Notes: generated by a model from the sequence alone, not told the origin. A stretch of 64,000 bases of DNA from Pseudophaeobacter sp. (GCA_027019165.1 JALUXC010000003.1:310001-374000), one strand, 5' to 3'. Shown: positions 42,813 through 54,116, numbered from the stretch's first letter. Numbers and translations are program-made.

Positions 42813-44930
42813 ATGGCACGCGAATATCCGCTCGAACTATACCGTAACTTCGGTATCATGGCGCACATCGACGCAGGTAAGACCACCTGCTCGGAGCGTA
42901 TCCTGTTTTACACCGGCAAATCCCACAACATCGGTGAGGTGCACGATGGTGCAGCCACCATGGACTGGATGGAGCAGGAGCAGGAACGCGGCATCACCAT
43001 CACCTCGGCTGCGACCACCACTTTCTGGGAACGCACCGAAGACGGTCAGACCGCCGATACCCCCAAGCACCGCCTGAACATCATCGACACCCCCGGCCAC
43101 GTTGACTTCACCATCGAAGTTGAGCGTTCGCTGGCGGTTCTCGACGGTGCAGTCTGTGTTCTGGACGCCAACGCCGGCGTTGAGCCCCAGACCGAAACCG
43201 TGTGGCGTCAGGCTGACCGCTACAAGGTTCCGCGTATGGTGTTCGTCAACAAGATGGACAAGATCGGCGCTGACTTCTTCAACTGCGTTCGCATGATCGA
43301 AGACCGCACCGGCGCCCGCGCGGTTCCGGTTGGTATTCCGATCGGCGCAGAGAACGAACTGGAAGGCCTGATCGACCTCGTCACTATGGAAGAGTGGCTG
43401 TGGCAGGGTGAAGATCTCGGCGCAAGCTGGATCAAGGCTCCGATCCGCGACAGCCTGAAGGACATGGCCGAAGAATGGCGCGGCAAGATGGTCGAAGCGG
43501 CCGTCGAGCAAGACGACGACGCCATGATGGAATACCTCGAAGGCAACGAGCCCGACGTTGCGACCCTGCGCAAACTGCTGCGCAAGGGTACTCTGGCGCT
43601 GGACTTCGTTCCGGTTCTGGGTGGCTCGGCGTTCAAGAACAAAGGTGTTCAGCCGCTCCTCAACGCTGTGATCGACTACCTGCCCAGCCCGCTGGACGTT
43701 GTTGATTACATGGGCTTCAAGCCCGGCGACGAAGAAGAGGTTCGTAACATCGCCCGCCGCGCGGACGACGACATGGCCTTCTCGGGTCTGGCGTTCAAGA
43801 TCATGAACGACCCCTTCGTTGGCTCCCTGACCTTCACCCGGATCTACTCCGGCGTGATCAACAAGGGTGACAGCATCCTGAACTCGACCAAGGGCAAGAA
43901 AGAGCGCGTCGGTCGTATGATGATGATGCACTCCAACAACCGGGAAGAGATCGAAGAAGCATTTGCAGGCGACATCATCGCGCTGGCGGGTCTGAAAGAC
44001 ACCACCACCGGTGACACCCTGTGCGATGCGAAAGAGCCTGTCGTTCTGGAAACCATGACCTTCCCCGATCCGGTGATCGAGATTGCGGTTGAGCCCAAGA
44101 CCAAGGGCGACCAGGAAAAGATGTCCCAGGGTCTGGCCCGTCTGGCCGCCGAAGATCCGTCCTTCCGTGTCGAAACCGACCTCGAGTCCGGTCAGACCAT
44201 CATGAAGGGCATGGGCGAACTTCACCTGGACATCCTGGTGGACCGTCTCAAGCGGGAATTCAAAGTGGAAGCCAACATCGGTGCCCCGCAGGTGGCCTAC
44301 CGCGAGACCATCGGTCACGAGGTCGAGCACACCTACACCCACAAGAAACAGTCGGGTGGTTCGGGTCAGTTCGCCGAGGTGAAGATGATCATCGCGCCGA
44401 CCGAAGCCGGCGAAGGCTATTCCTTCGAATCCCGCATCGTTGGTGGTGCTGTTCCGAAGGAATACATCCCCGGTGTTGAAAAAGGCATCCAGTCCGTCAT
44501 GGACAGCGGCCCGCTGGCTGGCTTCCCCGTGATCGACTTCAAGGTTGCCCTGATCGACGGTAAGTTCCACGACGTTGACTCCAGCGTTCTGGCCTTTGAG
44601 ATCGCAGCACGTATGTGCATGCGCGAAGGCATGAAGAAAGCTGGCGCCAAACTCCTGGAGCCGATCATGAAGGTCGAAGTGATCACCCCGGAAGAATACA
44701 CCGGCGGTATCATCGGCGACCTCACCTCCCGTCGTGGTCAGGTGTCCGGTCAGGAGCCGCGCGGCAACGCGATTGCAATCGACGCATTCGTGCCGCTGGC
44801 GAACATGTTCGGCTACATCAACACCCTGCGTTCGATGTCCTCGGGCCGTGCCCAGTTCACCATGCAGTTCGATCACTACGATCCGGTTCCGCAGAACATC
44901 TCGGAAGAGATCCAGGCGAAATACGCGTAA
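42813..44930 (+). CDS. fusA: Elongation factor G
   Basis: 705-aa translocation GTPase. G1 AHIDAGKTT, switch region [22 protein letters not shown]3 [10 protein letters not shown]4 NKMDKIGAD; domain IV motif [17 protein letters not shown] and the C-terminal [17 protein letters not shown] are present. Only one fusA-type gene is seen in the window. Third gene of the str operon. Confidence 0.98.
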   Translation: MAREYPLELYRNFGIMAHIDAGKTTCSERILFYTGKSHNIGEVHDGAATMDWMEQEQERGITITSAATTTFWERTEDGQTADTPKHRLNIIDTPGHVDFTIEVERSLAVLDGAVCVLDANAGVEPQTETVWRQADRYKVPRMVFVNKMDKIGADFFNCVRMIEDRTGARAVPVGIPIGAENELEGLIDLVTMEEWLWQGEDLGASWIKAPIRDSLKDMAEEWRGKMVEAAVEQDDDAMMEYLEGNEPDVATLRKLLRKGTLALDFVPVLGGSAFKNKGVQPLLNAVIDYLPSPLDVVDYMGFKPGDEEEVRNIARRADDDMAFSGLAFKIMNDPFVGSLTFTRIYSGVINKGDSILNSTKGKKERVGRMMMMHSNNREEIEEAFAGDIIALAGLKDTTTGDTLCDAKEPVVLETMTFPDPVIEIAVEPKTKGDQEKMSQGLARLAAEDPSFRVETDLESGQTIMKGMGELHLDILVDRLKREFKVEANIGAPQVAYRETIGHEVEHTYTHKKQSGGSGQFAEVKMIIAPTEAGEGYSFESRIVGGAVPKEYIPGVEKGIQSVMDSGPLAGFPVIDFKVALIDGKFHDVDSSVLAFEIAARMCMREGMKKAGAKLLEPIMKVEVITPEEYTGGIIGDLTSRRGQVSGQEPRGNAIAIDAFVPLANMFGYINTLRSMSSGRAQFTMQFDHYDPVPQNISEEIQAKYA

Positions 44931-44993
44931 GCGTCATGACATTGGAAGGTTCGCGGCCCGCGCGGACCTTCTTGCAACAAAAAGGAGGCCATC

Positions 44994-46169
<1,176 letters not shown>

Positions 46170-46263
46170 GGTCGCGTTTCCATAGGAAACGCTGGCCAGT
46201 GGCGGCAGGGTATTCGCGCCAAGGCGCGAATGTCCCGAGAGCCACACCGGTGAGACAAACGGA
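46170..46263 (+). ncRNA. Structured tuf 3' UTR (copy 2)
   Basis: Same two hairpins as behind copy 1: GCGTTTCC-ATA-GGAAACGC (46174-46192) and ATTCGCG-CCAAGG-CGCGAAT (about 46212-46231). Sequence changes relative to copy 1 are confined to loops and linkers. Confidence 0.6.
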
Positions 46264-46292
46264 AAGGGCGCCCTCGCGGCGCCCTTTTTTTT
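46264..46292 (+). terminator. Intrinsic terminator of the str operon
   Basis: GGGCGCC (46266-46272) pairs with GGCGCCC (46278-46284), followed by eight T residues. Confidence 0.93.
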
Positions 46293-46449
46293 GCCTTTGT
46301 GAGCCACTGCCTTGTTCCGCAGCATTTTGGCGCAGGAAGAAAGCGTCATACCAAAACGCAAGGCATCAAATTACAGCCTGTCTTGCACGAAATGAGCGTG
46401 AAGAATAAGTTTTCCAGAAAGAAATTGATCACACACATAAGGGGGCGCC

Positions 46450-47364
46450 ATGACTGCCATTTCAGATAGGTCAGCGCCGCGTCCGGCGACGAACAACCGA
46501 TTGGCGCTCTATGATGCACTCAAATGTGTTGCTGCATTTGGCGTGATCATGTTCCATGCTGGTGTGGACCACAAGGATGTGTGGCTTTCAGGAATGTTCT
46601 TGTTCCTGTTCTTCCTTGGGTATCATGCGGCGACCGGACGAGCGACCTCCGACTATGTCACTGGCCGATTTCGCCGATTGATTGTCCCTTGGTTTTTTTG
46701 GTGTTCGATCTACTGGGGGCTCTATGCGGTTCGTGGTGAGGCGTGGATGCCGTTCGAACCGATTGATTGGTCCTGGGTTTTGATCGGAACAAATGTGCAT
46801 TTGTGGTTTTTGCCCTTTGCCTTTGGCGCATGTGTTTTGTTGGCATGTGTGAGCCACCTATGGACTTGGACGCTCACGCGGGTTTTGGCGTCGCTGGTCG
46901 TGGTGTTTGTTCTATGTGGGGCCGCTCTTTTGGTCTTTGCGCCCAAAGTGCCCACGTCCCAGTGGCTGTTCTCTTGGCCTGTGTGCTGGCTTGGCTTCTT
47001 GGTGGCAAAGTTGAAAGGATGGGATAGGAAAGTTGTGACTGTGGTGATGGCTGTTGGACTGGCAATTGCATGTATCGCCTTTGTGCTGTGGGAAGTGCCG
47101 GGAGCATTGCAGACTGCTATCGCGATTCCGTTTTGTTGGTTTGCTCTGTTTGTTAAGATCCCCAGTAGTGAATGGCTGGCATTTATGGGCGAGCGGACCA
47201 TGGGTATCTATTTGATCCACCCGGCGGTAAATGCGGCCCTCTATATGGTTGTTCCACAGTTGCGGCAGAGCCCTGATCTGGTCATTGGCGTGTCGGTTTT
47301 TGCCTTGTCGCTGATCCTGGTGTCCCTGATGTGGCGCCTGCCGATCCTTCGTTCGGTTGCCTGA
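46450..47364 (+). CDS. Acyltransferase-3-like membrane protein
   Basis: 304-aa integral membrane protein with about ten helices. The opening RLALYDALKCVAAFGVIMFHAG, containing the catalytic-type His after helix 1, plus RFRRLIVPWFFWCSIYW and the late GERTMGIYLIHPAVNA are hallmarks of the acyltransferase-3 (PF01757) family, which O-acylates surface sugars. Base composition is less GC-rich than its neighbours (many TTT, TTG, GTT codons), suggesting acquisition. It sits between tuf and rpsJ, splitting the str and S10 operons. Confidence 0.82.
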   Translation: MTAISDRSAPRPATNNRLALYDALKCVAAFGVIMFHAGVDHKDVWLSGMFLFLFFLGYHAATGRATSDYVTGRFRRLIVPWFFWCSIYWGLYAVRGEAWMPFEPIDWSWVLIGTNVHLWFLPFAFGACVLLACVSHLWTWTLTRVLASLVVVFVLCGAALLVFAPKVPTSQWLFSWPVCWLGFLVAKLKGWDRKVVTVVMAVGLAIACIAFVLWEVPGALQTAIAIPFCWFALFVKIPSSEWLAFMGERTMGIYLIHPAVNAALYMVVPQLRQSPDLVIGVSVFALSLILVSLMWRLPILRSVA

Positions 47365-47390
47365 GAGGCCTCTCATCGCCTTTTTTTGTG
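47362..47390 (+). terminator. Probable terminator after the acyltransferase gene
   Basis: Self-complementary TGAGAGGCCTCTCA followed by TCGCC and seven T residues. Stem short or loop tight, so a moderate call. Confidence 0.55.
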
Positions 47391-47397
47391 AAACGCC

Positions 47398-47543
47398 TTG
47401 CTCCGTTGGGCCAACGGGTGTAACAGGCCCCATCCCGCATGTCGGGAACAGGGCGGGGTGATTCCCGCCCTTTGGGTTCGATGAGGGTGTGCGGTGGTCG
47501 CGGGCCCTCCTCTCAACTCCAACGCCTAAAAAAGGCAGACGAA
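47398..47543 (+). promoter_or_regulatory. rpsJ (S10 operon) promoter and leader with attenuator hairpin
   Basis: -35 TTGCTC (47398-47403), 17-nt spacer, -10 TAACAG (47421-47426). The leader then contains hairpin TCCCG-CATGT-CGGGA and a 7-bp terminator-like stem GGGCGGG-GTGATT-CCCGCCC followed by TTTGGG. A degenerate copy of this promoter-leader block lies at 18470-18556. The early hairpin-T stretch suggests S10-leader transcription attenuation. Confidence 0.6.
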
Positions 47544-47858
47544 ATGCAAAGTCAAAACATTCGCATTCGGCTGAAGGCTTTTGATTACCGCGTGCTGGAT
47601 GCCAGCACCCAGGAAATCGTGAACACTGCAAAGCGCACCGGCGCGCAGGTTCGTGGCCCGATCCCGCTTCCGAACAAGATCGAGAAATTCACCGTTCTGC
47701 GTGGCCCCCACGTGGACAAGAAGTCCCGTGACCAGTTCGAGATCCGCACGCACAAGCGCCTGCTGGATATCGTTGATCCGACCCCCCAGACCGTGGACGC
47801 GCTGATGAAGCTCGACCTCGCCGCTGGTGTGGATGTCGAGATCAAGCTGCAGTCGTAA
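47544..47858 (+). CDS. rpsJ: 30S ribosomal protein S10
   Basis: 104-aa S10 (uS10/NusE), which also serves NusB-dependent antitermination and NusG-RNAP-ribosome coupling. N-terminus [19 protein letters not shown] and the loop [30 protein letters not shown] are typical. ATG47544 is preceded by AAAGG; the longer in-frame ORF from 47439 runs through the leader. First gene of the truncated S10 operon. Confidence 0.97.
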   Translation: MQSQNIRIRLKAFDYRVLDASTQEIVNTAKRTGAQVRGPIPLPNKIEKFTVLRGPHVDKKSRDQFEIRTHKRLLDIVDPTPQTVDALMKLDLAAGVDVEIKLQS

Positions 47859-47876
47859 GATCGGAGGGTAATGAAT

Positions 47877-48602
47877 ATGCGCTCTGGTATTATCGCAAAG
47901 AAAGTCGGCATGACCCGGCTGTTCATGGAAGACGGCAAGCAGATCCCTGTGACCGTTCTTCACCTGGACGGTCTGCAGGTCGTATCGCAACGCACCGAAG
48001 ACAAAGACGGCTACACCGCCGTTCAGCTGGGCGCAGGCTCGGCCAAGGTCAAGCGCGTCTCCAAGGCGATGCGTGGTCACTTTGCCGCTGCAAAAGTTGA
48101 GCCCAAGCGGAAGCTGGTCGAATTCCGCGTCCCCGCGGATGCCCTGATCGAAGTCGGCGCCGAAATCTCGGCCGAGCACTTCCTGGAAGGTCAGAAAGTG
48201 GACGTGACCGGCACCTCGATCGGTAAAGGTTTCGCAGGTGCGATGAAGCGCTGGAACTTTGGTGGTCTGCGCGCCTCGCACGGTGTGTCGATCTCGCACC
48301 GTTCGCACGGCTCCACCGGCCAGTGTCAGGATCCCGGCAAGGTCTTCAAAGGCAAGAAGATGGCCGGCCACATGGGTGCTGCCCGCGTGACCACCCAGAA
48401 CCTCGAAGTCGTGAAAACCGACGCCGAGCGTGGCCTGGTGTTCATCAAGGGCGCCGTGCCCGGTCCGAAATCCGGTTGGGTAACCGTCAAGGATGCCGTC
48501 AAGAAGAAAGCGCCCGAAGGTCTGCCCTTCCCGGCGGCTCTGAAGGCAGCAGCAACCGAAGCACCGGCGGAAGAAGCGCCCGCGGAAGGTGGTGAAGCAT
48601 GA
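47877..48602 (+). CDS. rplC: 50S ribosomal protein L3
   Basis: 241-aa L3 (uL3), whose extended loop approaches the peptidyl transferase centre. Signature [49 protein letters not shown] is intact and includes the Gln that is methylated in related bacteria; the C-terminus is extended and Ala/Glu-rich. ATG47877 preferred over ATG47871: GGAGG (47863-47867) is 9 nt from the former and 3 nt from the latter. Overlaps rplD by 4 nt. Confidence 0.96.
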   Translation: MRSGIIAKKVGMTRLFMEDGKQIPVTVLHLDGLQVVSQRTEDKDGYTAVQLGAGSAKVKRVSKAMRGHFAAAKVEPKRKLVEFRVPADALIEVGAEISAEHFLEGQKVDVTGTSIGKGFAGAMKRWNFGGLRASHGVSISHRSHGSTGQCQDPGKVFKGKKMAGHMGAARVTTQNLEVVKTDAERGLVFIKGAVPGPKSGWVTVKDAVKKKAPEGLPFPAALKAAATEAPAEEAPAEGGEA

Positions 48603-49216
48603 AACTTGATGTGATCAAACTCGACGGCGGCAAGGCAGGCGATATCGAACTGTCCGAAGACCTGTTCGGTCTGGAGCCGCGTGCGGACATCCTGCACCGT
48701 GTGGTCCGCTGGCAGCGCAACAACGCGCAGGCCGGTACCCACAAGGTCAAGACCCGCTCGGAGACCTCCTACTCGACCAAGAAGATCTACCGCCAGAAGG
48801 GCACCGGTGGCGCACGCCATGGTGACCGTAACGCGCCGATCTTCCGCAAGGGTGGTATCTACAAGGGTCCGACCCCGCGCAGCCACGGCCACGAGCTGAC
48901 CAAGAAGTTCCGCAAGCTGGGCCTGCGCCACGCGCTGTCCGCCAAGGCGAAAGCGGGTGAACTGGTCGTGATCGAGGACGCCGCCACCGAAGGCAAGACC
49001 GCTGCTCTGGCCAAACAGGTGAAGAACCTGGGCTGGAAGCGCGCGCTGGTCATCGACGGTGCCTCGGTGAACGAGGGTTTCCTCAAAGCATCGCGCAACA
49101 TCGAAGGTCTGGATATCCTGCCGTCGATGGGTGCAAACGTCTATGACATCCTCAAGCGTGACACCCTGGTGATCACCAAGGCGGGTGTCGAAGCACTGGA
49201 GGCTCGACTGAAATGA
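48599..49216 (+). CDS. rplD: 50S ribosomal protein L4
   Basis: 205-aa L4 (uL4), lining the exit tunnel and, in enterobacteria, the autogenous regulator of the S10 operon. The tunnel loop [36 protein letters not shown] is conserved. Start and stop overlap both neighbours by 4 nt (ATGA), giving tight coupling. Confidence 0.97.
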   Translation: MKLDVIKLDGGKAGDIELSEDLFGLEPRADILHRVVRWQRNNAQAGTHKVKTRSETSYSTKKIYRQKGTGGARHGDRNAPIFRKGGIYKGPTPRSHGHELTKKFRKLGLRHALSAKAKAGELVVIEDAATEGKTAALAKQVKNLGWKRALVIDGASVNEGFLKASRNIEGLDILPSMGANVYDILKRDTLVITKAGVEALEARLK

Positions 49217-49509
49217 GCGCGAAGGCAGAACACTACGACGTGATCCGCAAGCCGATCATCACCGAGAAATCCACCATGGCGTCCGAAGCCGGTGCAGTGG
49301 TTTTCGAAGTGGCGATCGACAGCAACAAGCCCCAGATCAAGGAGGCCGTAGAGGCGCTCTTTGGTGTGAAGGTCAAAGCGGTCAACACCACCATCACCAA
49401 GGGTAAGGTCAAGCGTTTCCGCGGCCAGATCGGCCGTCGCAAGGACGTCAAGAAAGCCTATGTGACCCTGGAAGAAGGCAACACCATCGACGTGTCCACC
49501 GGACTCTGA
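49213..49509 (+). CDS. rplW: 50S ribosomal protein L23
   Basis: 98-aa L23 (uL23), the exit-port docking site for trigger factor and [15 protein letters not shown] at the N-terminus and [28 protein letters not shown] identify it. It is followed by a strong terminator, so the S10 operon is transcriptionally cut here, before the unknown two-gene cassette and rplB. Confidence 0.97.
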   Translation: MSAKAEHYDVIRKPIITEKSTMASEAGAVVFEVAIDSNKPQIKEAVEALFGVKVKAVNTTITKGKVKRFRGQIGRRKDVKKAYVTLEEGNTIDVSTGL

Positions 49510-49533
49510 GATCTGTTTGCCTCAAAAAGATCG

Positions 49534-49563
49534 AAGGCCCTCGCGAAAGCGGGGGCCTTTTTT
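49534..49563 (+). terminator. Intrinsic terminator after rplW
   Basis: AAGGCCCTCGC, loop GAAA, GCGGGGGCCTT with one G-T pair, followed by six T residues in total. Confidence 0.93.
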
Positions 49564-49835
49564 GTTGGGAGGGGCGTCTGGTTACAAAGGGCAGCGCCTG
49601 ACCCTAGGTGGGTGCGCAAGCGCCCTCCTGGGGGATCGGGGCGGGCAGGGTATCTTGGCTTAACCAGTGGTCCTTAGTGCTAATTTTGTTTTCTGGCTCA
49701 TCCCCAAATCAGTAATGACGGGGATACTCATACTCGCATGAAATCGAACTCTCTTATTTGGTGTGTGTTAGTCGCTGGACAATTTTTGGTTGCTGTGGAA
49801 GGTTTTGGCATCGAGCAATTTTTAGGAGTCGTTGC

Positions 49836-50432
49836 ATGTCTTCGGAAAACGCTAGCTTTGCATTCTCGTTTGCTGACGGAACTCTCAAGATTGAGGGATC
49901 AGAACTGTTCGTGTCCCAACAGATCGAAGCTTTTCGTGATAAAATCATTGAGGCGCTGTCCGGCTTGGATCAGCCCGCTATCGCCTACCCTCAGATTTCT
50001 GAACCGCAAGTTGCCGAAGGGCGAACTGCGTACCTTGAGGACAGTGCCGACATTGTTCGGGACGGTTCGGAAGCGGATGAACCGAATCCCTATCCTAGGG
50101 TCCTCGACGTATTAGGTGATCGGCTCAAGGTAACAGCTTCCATCAAGGGAAAAAATACGGCTGAAAAGGCAGTTAATTTGATCCTTATTTATTTGTGGGG
50201 AAAGGACCGTTTGCTTGGCCAACCAACGGCCGAATCAAAAGAACTCAGAGAGATCTGTGAGGAGCACGGTTGTTTGGATTCAAGCAATTTCTCTTCGACC
50301 CTAGCCTCGAAAAAGAACCTGATTTTAGTTGATGGCAACAAGGGATCTTCGTCGAAGATTTGCAAGTTAACTTACCCTGGCAGAGAGGCTGCAGAGACTG
50401 TGCTTGCGCAGCTAAATGAAGCGGGCAAATGA
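49836..50432 (+). CDS. Conserved unknown protein, first gene of a two-gene cassette
   Basis: 198-aa soluble protein. The N-terminus (SFAFSFADGTLKIEGSELFVSQQIEAFRDKI) looks like a small beta-alpha domain; the middle is acidic and variable; the C-terminal ~95 residues (KNTAEKAVNLILIYLWGKD...ELREICEEHGCLDSSNFSSTL...LTYPGREAAETVL) look like a winged-helix DNA- or protein-binding module. I recognise this as a recurring unnamed protein found next to a partner like the following gene, but know no function. ATG49836 has AGGAG 7 nt upstream. Lower GC and unusual codons (TTA, ATT, CTA) point to horizontal origin. Overlaps the next gene by ATGA. Confidence 0.72.
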   Translation: MSSENASFAFSFADGTLKIEGSELFVSQQIEAFRDKIIEALSGLDQPAIAYPQISEPQVAEGRTAYLEDSADIVRDGSEADEPNPYPRVLDVLGDRLKVTASIKGKNTAEKAVNLILIYLWGKDRLLGQPTAESKELREICEEHGCLDSSNFSSTLASKKNLILVDGNKGSSSKICKLTYPGREAAETVLAQLNEAGK

Positions 50433-51181
50433 CTACAGCCCTAATTGACATACTGGAGCAGGCATCAGACGGAGACCTAGCAATCGCGGTTACAAGATCC
50501 TTCAGTGAGATGGAAGAAGCCGTCGCGCTCGCGAAATGGAAGCTGGCCGGCGTGGCTGCCGGTCATTTTGTTGAGGCTGTCCGCCGCTTTATTGAGTTTA
50601 AGGCTTCGGGCACGTACACACCAATTTCCAAGTCTTTGTCTGGGTTCACTACACAGTCTTTGGCAAAGTTTGAGAGTTTACAGCTTGATGATAGCTACCG
50701 CTTCCATATTCCGCGTGCGCTTTTTGCTTTGTATGGGATGAGAAATAAGAAGGGTTATGGCCATCTGTCATTGGAACTAGCGAACAAGGTCGACGTTGAG
50801 TTCATGGCAAGTGTTTGTCGTTGGGTATTGGCCGAAATCATACGTATCAACTCTGGGGCAAGTATCGAGGATACCGATCGGCTGGTCTCGCAGCTGACCG
50901 AACGAAGGACGCCATTAATCTGGGTCACTGAGACTTCTCATAGGGTGTTGGAGACCAGTTTAAGTTTGAAGGATACAAGTTTGTTGCTTCTGTATCACAA
51001 GCGAACGATGAACTTAGATGAATTGCTCCATGCGACCGAGGCGAAATCAGGCTACCTAAAAAGAACACTCCGTAAGCTACATGCGGACAGGATGATTGAG
51101 TTGAATGAAGAGACGCTCATTTGTCGTATTTCACCGCTGGGTTCTACCACAGCAGAGACATTGATGCGCGAAGCCCTATAG
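50429..51181 (+). CDS. Conserved unknown protein, second gene of a two-gene cassette
   Basis: 250-aa soluble, mostly helical protein. The central part (GHFVEAVRRFIEFKASGTYTPISKSL, then GMRNKKGYGHLSLELANKVD, CRWVLAEIIRI) has an R-N-K-x-x-x-G-H segment reminiscent of abortive-infection/HEPN-like proteins with R-x4-6-H RNase motifs. The C-terminal ~60 residues (LLHATEAKSGYLKRTLRKLHADRMIELNEE...SPLGSTTAETL) look like a winged helix. Starts within the stop of the upstream gene (ATGA). Any defence or toxin-like role is inference. AT-richer than flanking ribosomal genes. Confidence 0.7.
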   Translation: MTTALIDILEQASDGDLAIAVTRSFSEMEEAVALAKWKLAGVAAGHFVEAVRRFIEFKASGTYTPISKSLSGFTTQSLAKFESLQLDDSYRFHIPRALFALYGMRNKKGYGHLSLELANKVDVEFMASVCRWVLAEIIRINSGASIEDTDRLVSQLTERRTPLIWVTETSHRVLETSLSLKDTSLLLLYHKRTMNLDELLHATEAKSGYLKRTLRKLHADRMIELNEETLICRISPLGSTTAETLMREAL

Positions 51182-51227
51182 TTGCTTCATTTTTGAATAC
51201 CGGTAGTGTGTGATTTCAAGAGGGCCA

Positions 51228-51256
51228 TTGCCACCCCCAGCAACCTCTGCTAAACG
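51228..51256 (+). promoter_or_regulatory. Putative promoter of the rplB-rpsS-rplV-rpsC-rplP operon
   Basis: TTGCCA (51228-51233), 17-nt spacer, TAAACG (51251-51256); the same hexamers and spacing as the rplK promoter. Leader length about 185 nt. Confidence 0.65.
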
Positions 51257-51272
51257 GCACCAATCCTGAAGG

Positions 51273-51301
51273 CCTCGGATTCGTCCGGGGCTGTCTCTTT
51301 T
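51273..51301 (+). terminator. Leader attenuator hairpin upstream of rplB
   Basis: 7-bp stem CCTCGGA-TTCG-TCCGGGG with a stable TTCG tetraloop, then CTGTCTCTTTT. It lies about 15 nt downstream of the predicted start of transcription. A second TTCG hairpin (GGGACC-TTCG-GGGCCC, 51320-51335) follows. Confidence 0.55.
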
Positions 51302-51446
51302 GTCGGGATCATGAATAACCTGGGACCTTCGGGGCCCTTTAAATCGGTCACCTGACCCGCCGCTCGCGGCACGCCAGGGGGCTTTAACATAGCTGGGTCA
51401 AAGACAAGAACCTAAGACCCGGCACGCTAAACGGAAGACAGAAAGC

Positions 51447-52289
51447 ATGGCACTTAAGTCGTATAAACCGACGACGCCGGGCCAGCGTGGGCTGGTTCTG
51501 ATCGACCGTTCGGAGCTTTGGAAAGGGCGTCCGGTCAAGTCTCTCACTGAGGGTCTGACCAAATCGGGCGGCCGGAACAACACCGGACGGATCACTTCTC
51601 GCCGCCGTGGTGGTGGCGCAAAGCGTCTTTACCGGATCGTTGACTTCAAACGGAACAAATTTGATGTCGCCGCAACCGTCGAGCGCATTGAATATGACCC
51701 CAACCGGACTGCCTTCATCGCCCTGGTGAAGTACGAGGACGGCGAGCAGGCCTATATCCTGGCCCCTCAGCGTCTGGCAGTTGGTGACAAGGTCATCGCC
51801 TCCGCAAAGGCAGACATCAAGCCGGGCAACGCGATGCCGTTCTCGGGCATGCCGATCGGTACGATCGTTCACAACATCGAAATGAAGCCCGGCAAAGGCG
51901 GCCAGATCGCCCGTGCAGCCGGTACCTACGCTCAGTTCGTTGGTCGTGACGGTGGCTACGCTCAGATCCGCCTGTCCTCGGGTGAACTTCGCATGGTCCG
52001 CCAGGAATGCATGGCAACTGTTGGTGCGGTCTCCAACCCCGACAACAGCAACCAGAACTACGGTAAAGCTGGCCGTATGCGCCACAAGGGCAAGCGTCCT
52101 TCGGTCCGTGGTGTGGTCATGAACCCGATCGATCACCCGCACGGTGGTGGTGAAGGCCGGACTTCGGGTGGTCGTCACCCGGTGACCCCATGGGGTAAGC
52201 CGACCAAGGGTAAGCGTACCCGCAACAAAAACAAAGCGTCGCAAAAGCTGATCATCCGCTCGCGTCACGCCAAGAAGAAGGGGCGTTAA
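51447..52289 (+). CDS. rplB: 50S ribosomal protein L2
   Basis: 280-aa L2 (uL2), essential for subunit association and peptidyl transfer. [17 protein letters not shown] opens the protein; the C-terminal [34 protein letters not shown] contains the conserved His of the active-centre loop. First gene of its own transcription unit here, because rplW upstream is separated by 1.9 kb. Confidence 0.98.
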   Translation: MALKSYKPTTPGQRGLVLIDRSELWKGRPVKSLTEGLTKSGGRNNTGRITSRRRGGGAKRLYRIVDFKRNKFDVAATVERIEYDPNRTAFIALVKYEDGEQAYILAPQRLAVGDKVIASAKADIKPGNAMPFSGMPIGTIVHNIEMKPGKGGQIARAAGTYAQFVGRDGGYAQIRLSSGELRMVRQECMATVGAVSNPDNSNQNYGKAGRMRHKGKRPSVRGVVMNPIDHPHGGGEGRTSGGRHPVTPWGKPTKGKRTRNKNKASQKLIIRSRHAKKKGR

Positions 52290-52292
52290 TCT

Positions 52293-52571
52293 ATGTCTCG
52301 CTCTGTATGGAAAGGTCCTTTCGTTGACAGCTATGTGCTTAAGAAAGCCGAAGCTGCACGTGAATCGGGCCGCAATGAAGTGATCAAGATCTGGTCGCGT
52401 CGCAGCACCATCCTGCCCCAGTTCGTGGGTCTGACCTTTGGTGTCTACAACGGCCAGAAGCACATCCCTGTCAACGTCTCGGAAGACATGATCGGTCAGA
52501 AGTTCGGTGAGTACTCGCCGACCCGGACCTACTATGGTCATGCTGCGGACAAGAAAGCGAAGCGGAAGTAA
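52293..52571 (+). CDS. rpsS: 30S ribosomal protein S19
   Basis: 92-aa S19 (uS19) of the 30S head, contacting the A-site finger and S13. [20 protein letters not shown], the [21 protein letters not shown] block and [21 protein letters not shown] are intact. Begins 3 nt after rplB. Confidence 0.98.
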   Translation: MSRSVWKGPFVDSYVLKKAEAARESGRNEVIKIWSRRSTILPQFVGLTFGVYNGQKHIPVNVSEDMIGQKFGEYSPTRTYYGHAADKKAKRK

Positions 52572-52574
52572 GTC

Positions 52575-52955
52575 ATGGGCAAGGTAAAAAATCCCCGCCG
52601 CGTGGCCGACAACGAAGCAATGGCGAAAACCCGCATGCTTCGCACCAGCCCGCAGAAACTGAACCTGGTGGCTCAGATGATCCGTGGCAAGAAAGTTGAC
52701 AAGGCCCTGACGGACCTGACTTTCTCCAACAAGCGGATCGCGCAGGACGTGAAGAAATGCCTTCAGTCCGCCATCGCGAACGCCGAGAACAACCACAACC
52801 TGGACGTCGATGAACTGATCGTCGCCGAGGCATGGGTTGGCAAGAACATGACCATGAAACGCGGTCGCCCGCGGGCCCGTGGTCGCTTCGGCAAGATCCT
52901 GAAGCCGTTCGCTGAGATCACCATCAAGGTGCGTCAAGTTGAGGAGCAAGCCTAA
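52575..52955 (+). CDS. rplV: 50S ribosomal protein L22
   Basis: 126-aa L22 (uL22), whose hairpin lines the exit tunnel. [22 protein letters not shown] and the hairpin [18 protein letters not shown] are present. Starts 3 nt after rpsS and shares one nucleotide with rpsC (TAATG). Confidence 0.97.
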   Translation: MGKVKNPRRVADNEAMAKTRMLRTSPQKLNLVAQMIRGKKVDKALTDLTFSNKRIAQDVKKCLQSAIANAENNHNLDVDELIVAEAWVGKNMTMKRGRPRARGRFGKILKPFAEITIKVRQVEEQA

Positions 52956-53665
52956 TGGGACATAAAGTCAATCCGGTCGGCATGCGCCTTCAGGTCAACC
53001 GCACCTGGGACAGCCGTTGGTACGCCGACACCAAGGACTACGGTGATCTTCTGCTGGAAGATCTGAAAATCCGTGAGTTCATCAAGGAAGAGTGCAAGCA
53101 GGCAGGCGTTGCCCGCGTGATCATCGAACGCCCCCACAAGAAGTGCCGTGTGACCATTCACACCGCGCGTCCGGGCGTGATCATCGGCAAGAAAGGCGCC
53201 GACATCGAGGTGCTTCGCAAGAAGATCGCCGCGATGACCGACTCGGAACTGCACCTCAACATCGTTGAAGTGCGCAAGCCCGAGCTGGACGCTCAGCTGG
53301 TTGGTGAAAGCATCGCTCAGCAGCTGGAACGCCGTGTCTCCTTCCGCCGCGCGATGAAGCGTGCCGTTCAGAACGCAATGCGCATGGGCGCCCTGGGTAT
53401 CCGGGTGAATGTCGCGGGTCGTCTGGGTGGCGCAGAGATCGCCCGTACCGAATGGTACCGTGAAGGCCGTGTGCCGCTGCACACCCTGCGCGCCGACATC
53501 GATTACGCTCACTCCGAAGCCATGACCCCCTATGGGATCATCGGGATCAAGGTCTGGATCTTCAAAGGCGAGATCATGGAGCATGACCCGCAGGCGCGTG
53601 ATCGTAAGTCTCAGGAAATCCAGGACGGCCCTGCACCCCGTGGTGCTGGTGGCGGTCGTCGCTAA
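52955..53665 (+). CDS. rpsC: 30S ribosomal protein S3
   Basis: 236-aa S3 (uS3), part of the mRNA entry site. The KH domain with [17 protein letters not shown] (GXXG loop GKKG), and the C-terminal [30 protein letters not shown] signature, are intact; the tail is Gly/Arg-rich. Its start overlaps the rplV stop by one nucleotide. Confidence 0.98.
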   Translation: MGHKVNPVGMRLQVNRTWDSRWYADTKDYGDLLLEDLKIREFIKEECKQAGVARVIIERPHKKCRVTIHTARPGVIIGKKGADIEVLRKKIAAMTDSELHLNIVEVRKPELDAQLVGESIAQQLERRVSFRRAMKRAVQNAMRMGALGIRVNVAGRLGGAEIARTEWYREGRVPLHTLRADIDYAHSEAMTPYGIIGIKVWIFKGEIMEHDPQARDRKSQEIQDGPAPRGAGGGRR

Positions 53666-53677
53666 GGAGGGTATGAG

Positions 53678-54091
53678 ATGCTTCAACCCAAGCGTACGAA
53701 ATTCCGCAAGATGCAGAAGGGCCGGATCAAGGGTCTGGCCAAGGGCGGTTCCGATCTGAACTTCGGCACCTACGGTCTGAAGGCTCTTGAGCCCGAGCGC
53801 GTAACTGCCCGTCAGATCGAAGCTGCACGTCGTGCCATGACGCGTCACATGAAGCGTCAGGGCCGCGTCTGGATCCGCATCTTCCCGGACACCCCTGTCA
53901 CCTCCAAGCCCGTCGAAGTTCGTATGGGTAAAGGTAAGGGCTCCGTGGACTTCTGGGCCTGCAAGGTTAAGCCCGGTCGCGTGATGTTCGAAATCGACGG
54001 CGTCAATGACGACATCGCCCGCGAGGCCCTGCGCCTGGCCGCGATGAAGCTGCCGATCAAGACCCGCGTCGTGGTCCGCGAAGACTGGTAA
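53678..54091 (+). CDS. rplP: 50S ribosomal protein L16
   Basis: 137-aa L16 (uL16), close to the A-site tRNA elbow. [24 protein letters not shown] and the loop [26 protein letters not shown] identify it. An Arg in this part of E. coli L16 is hydroxylated by a 2-oxoglutarate oxygenase; a 2OG-Fe(II) oxygenase gene lies 0.85 kb downstream here. Last gene before a strong terminator. Confidence 0.97.
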   Translation: MLQPKRTKFRKMQKGRIKGLAKGGSDLNFGTYGLKALEPERVTARQIEAARRAMTRHMKRQGRVWIRIFPDTPVTSKPVEVRMGKGKGSVDFWACKVKPGRVMFEIDGVNDDIAREALRLAAMKLPIKTRVVVREDW

Positions 54092-54116
54092 GCCCGGCTC
54101 TTTGGAAAGACATGAA

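Noticed and set aside
49738-50115. 125-codon frame with a hydrophobic start overlapping the first gene of the unknown cassette.
   Set aside because: Out of frame with the 198-aa gene, which has the better ribosome site and family-like sequence; the overlap makes it a shadow.
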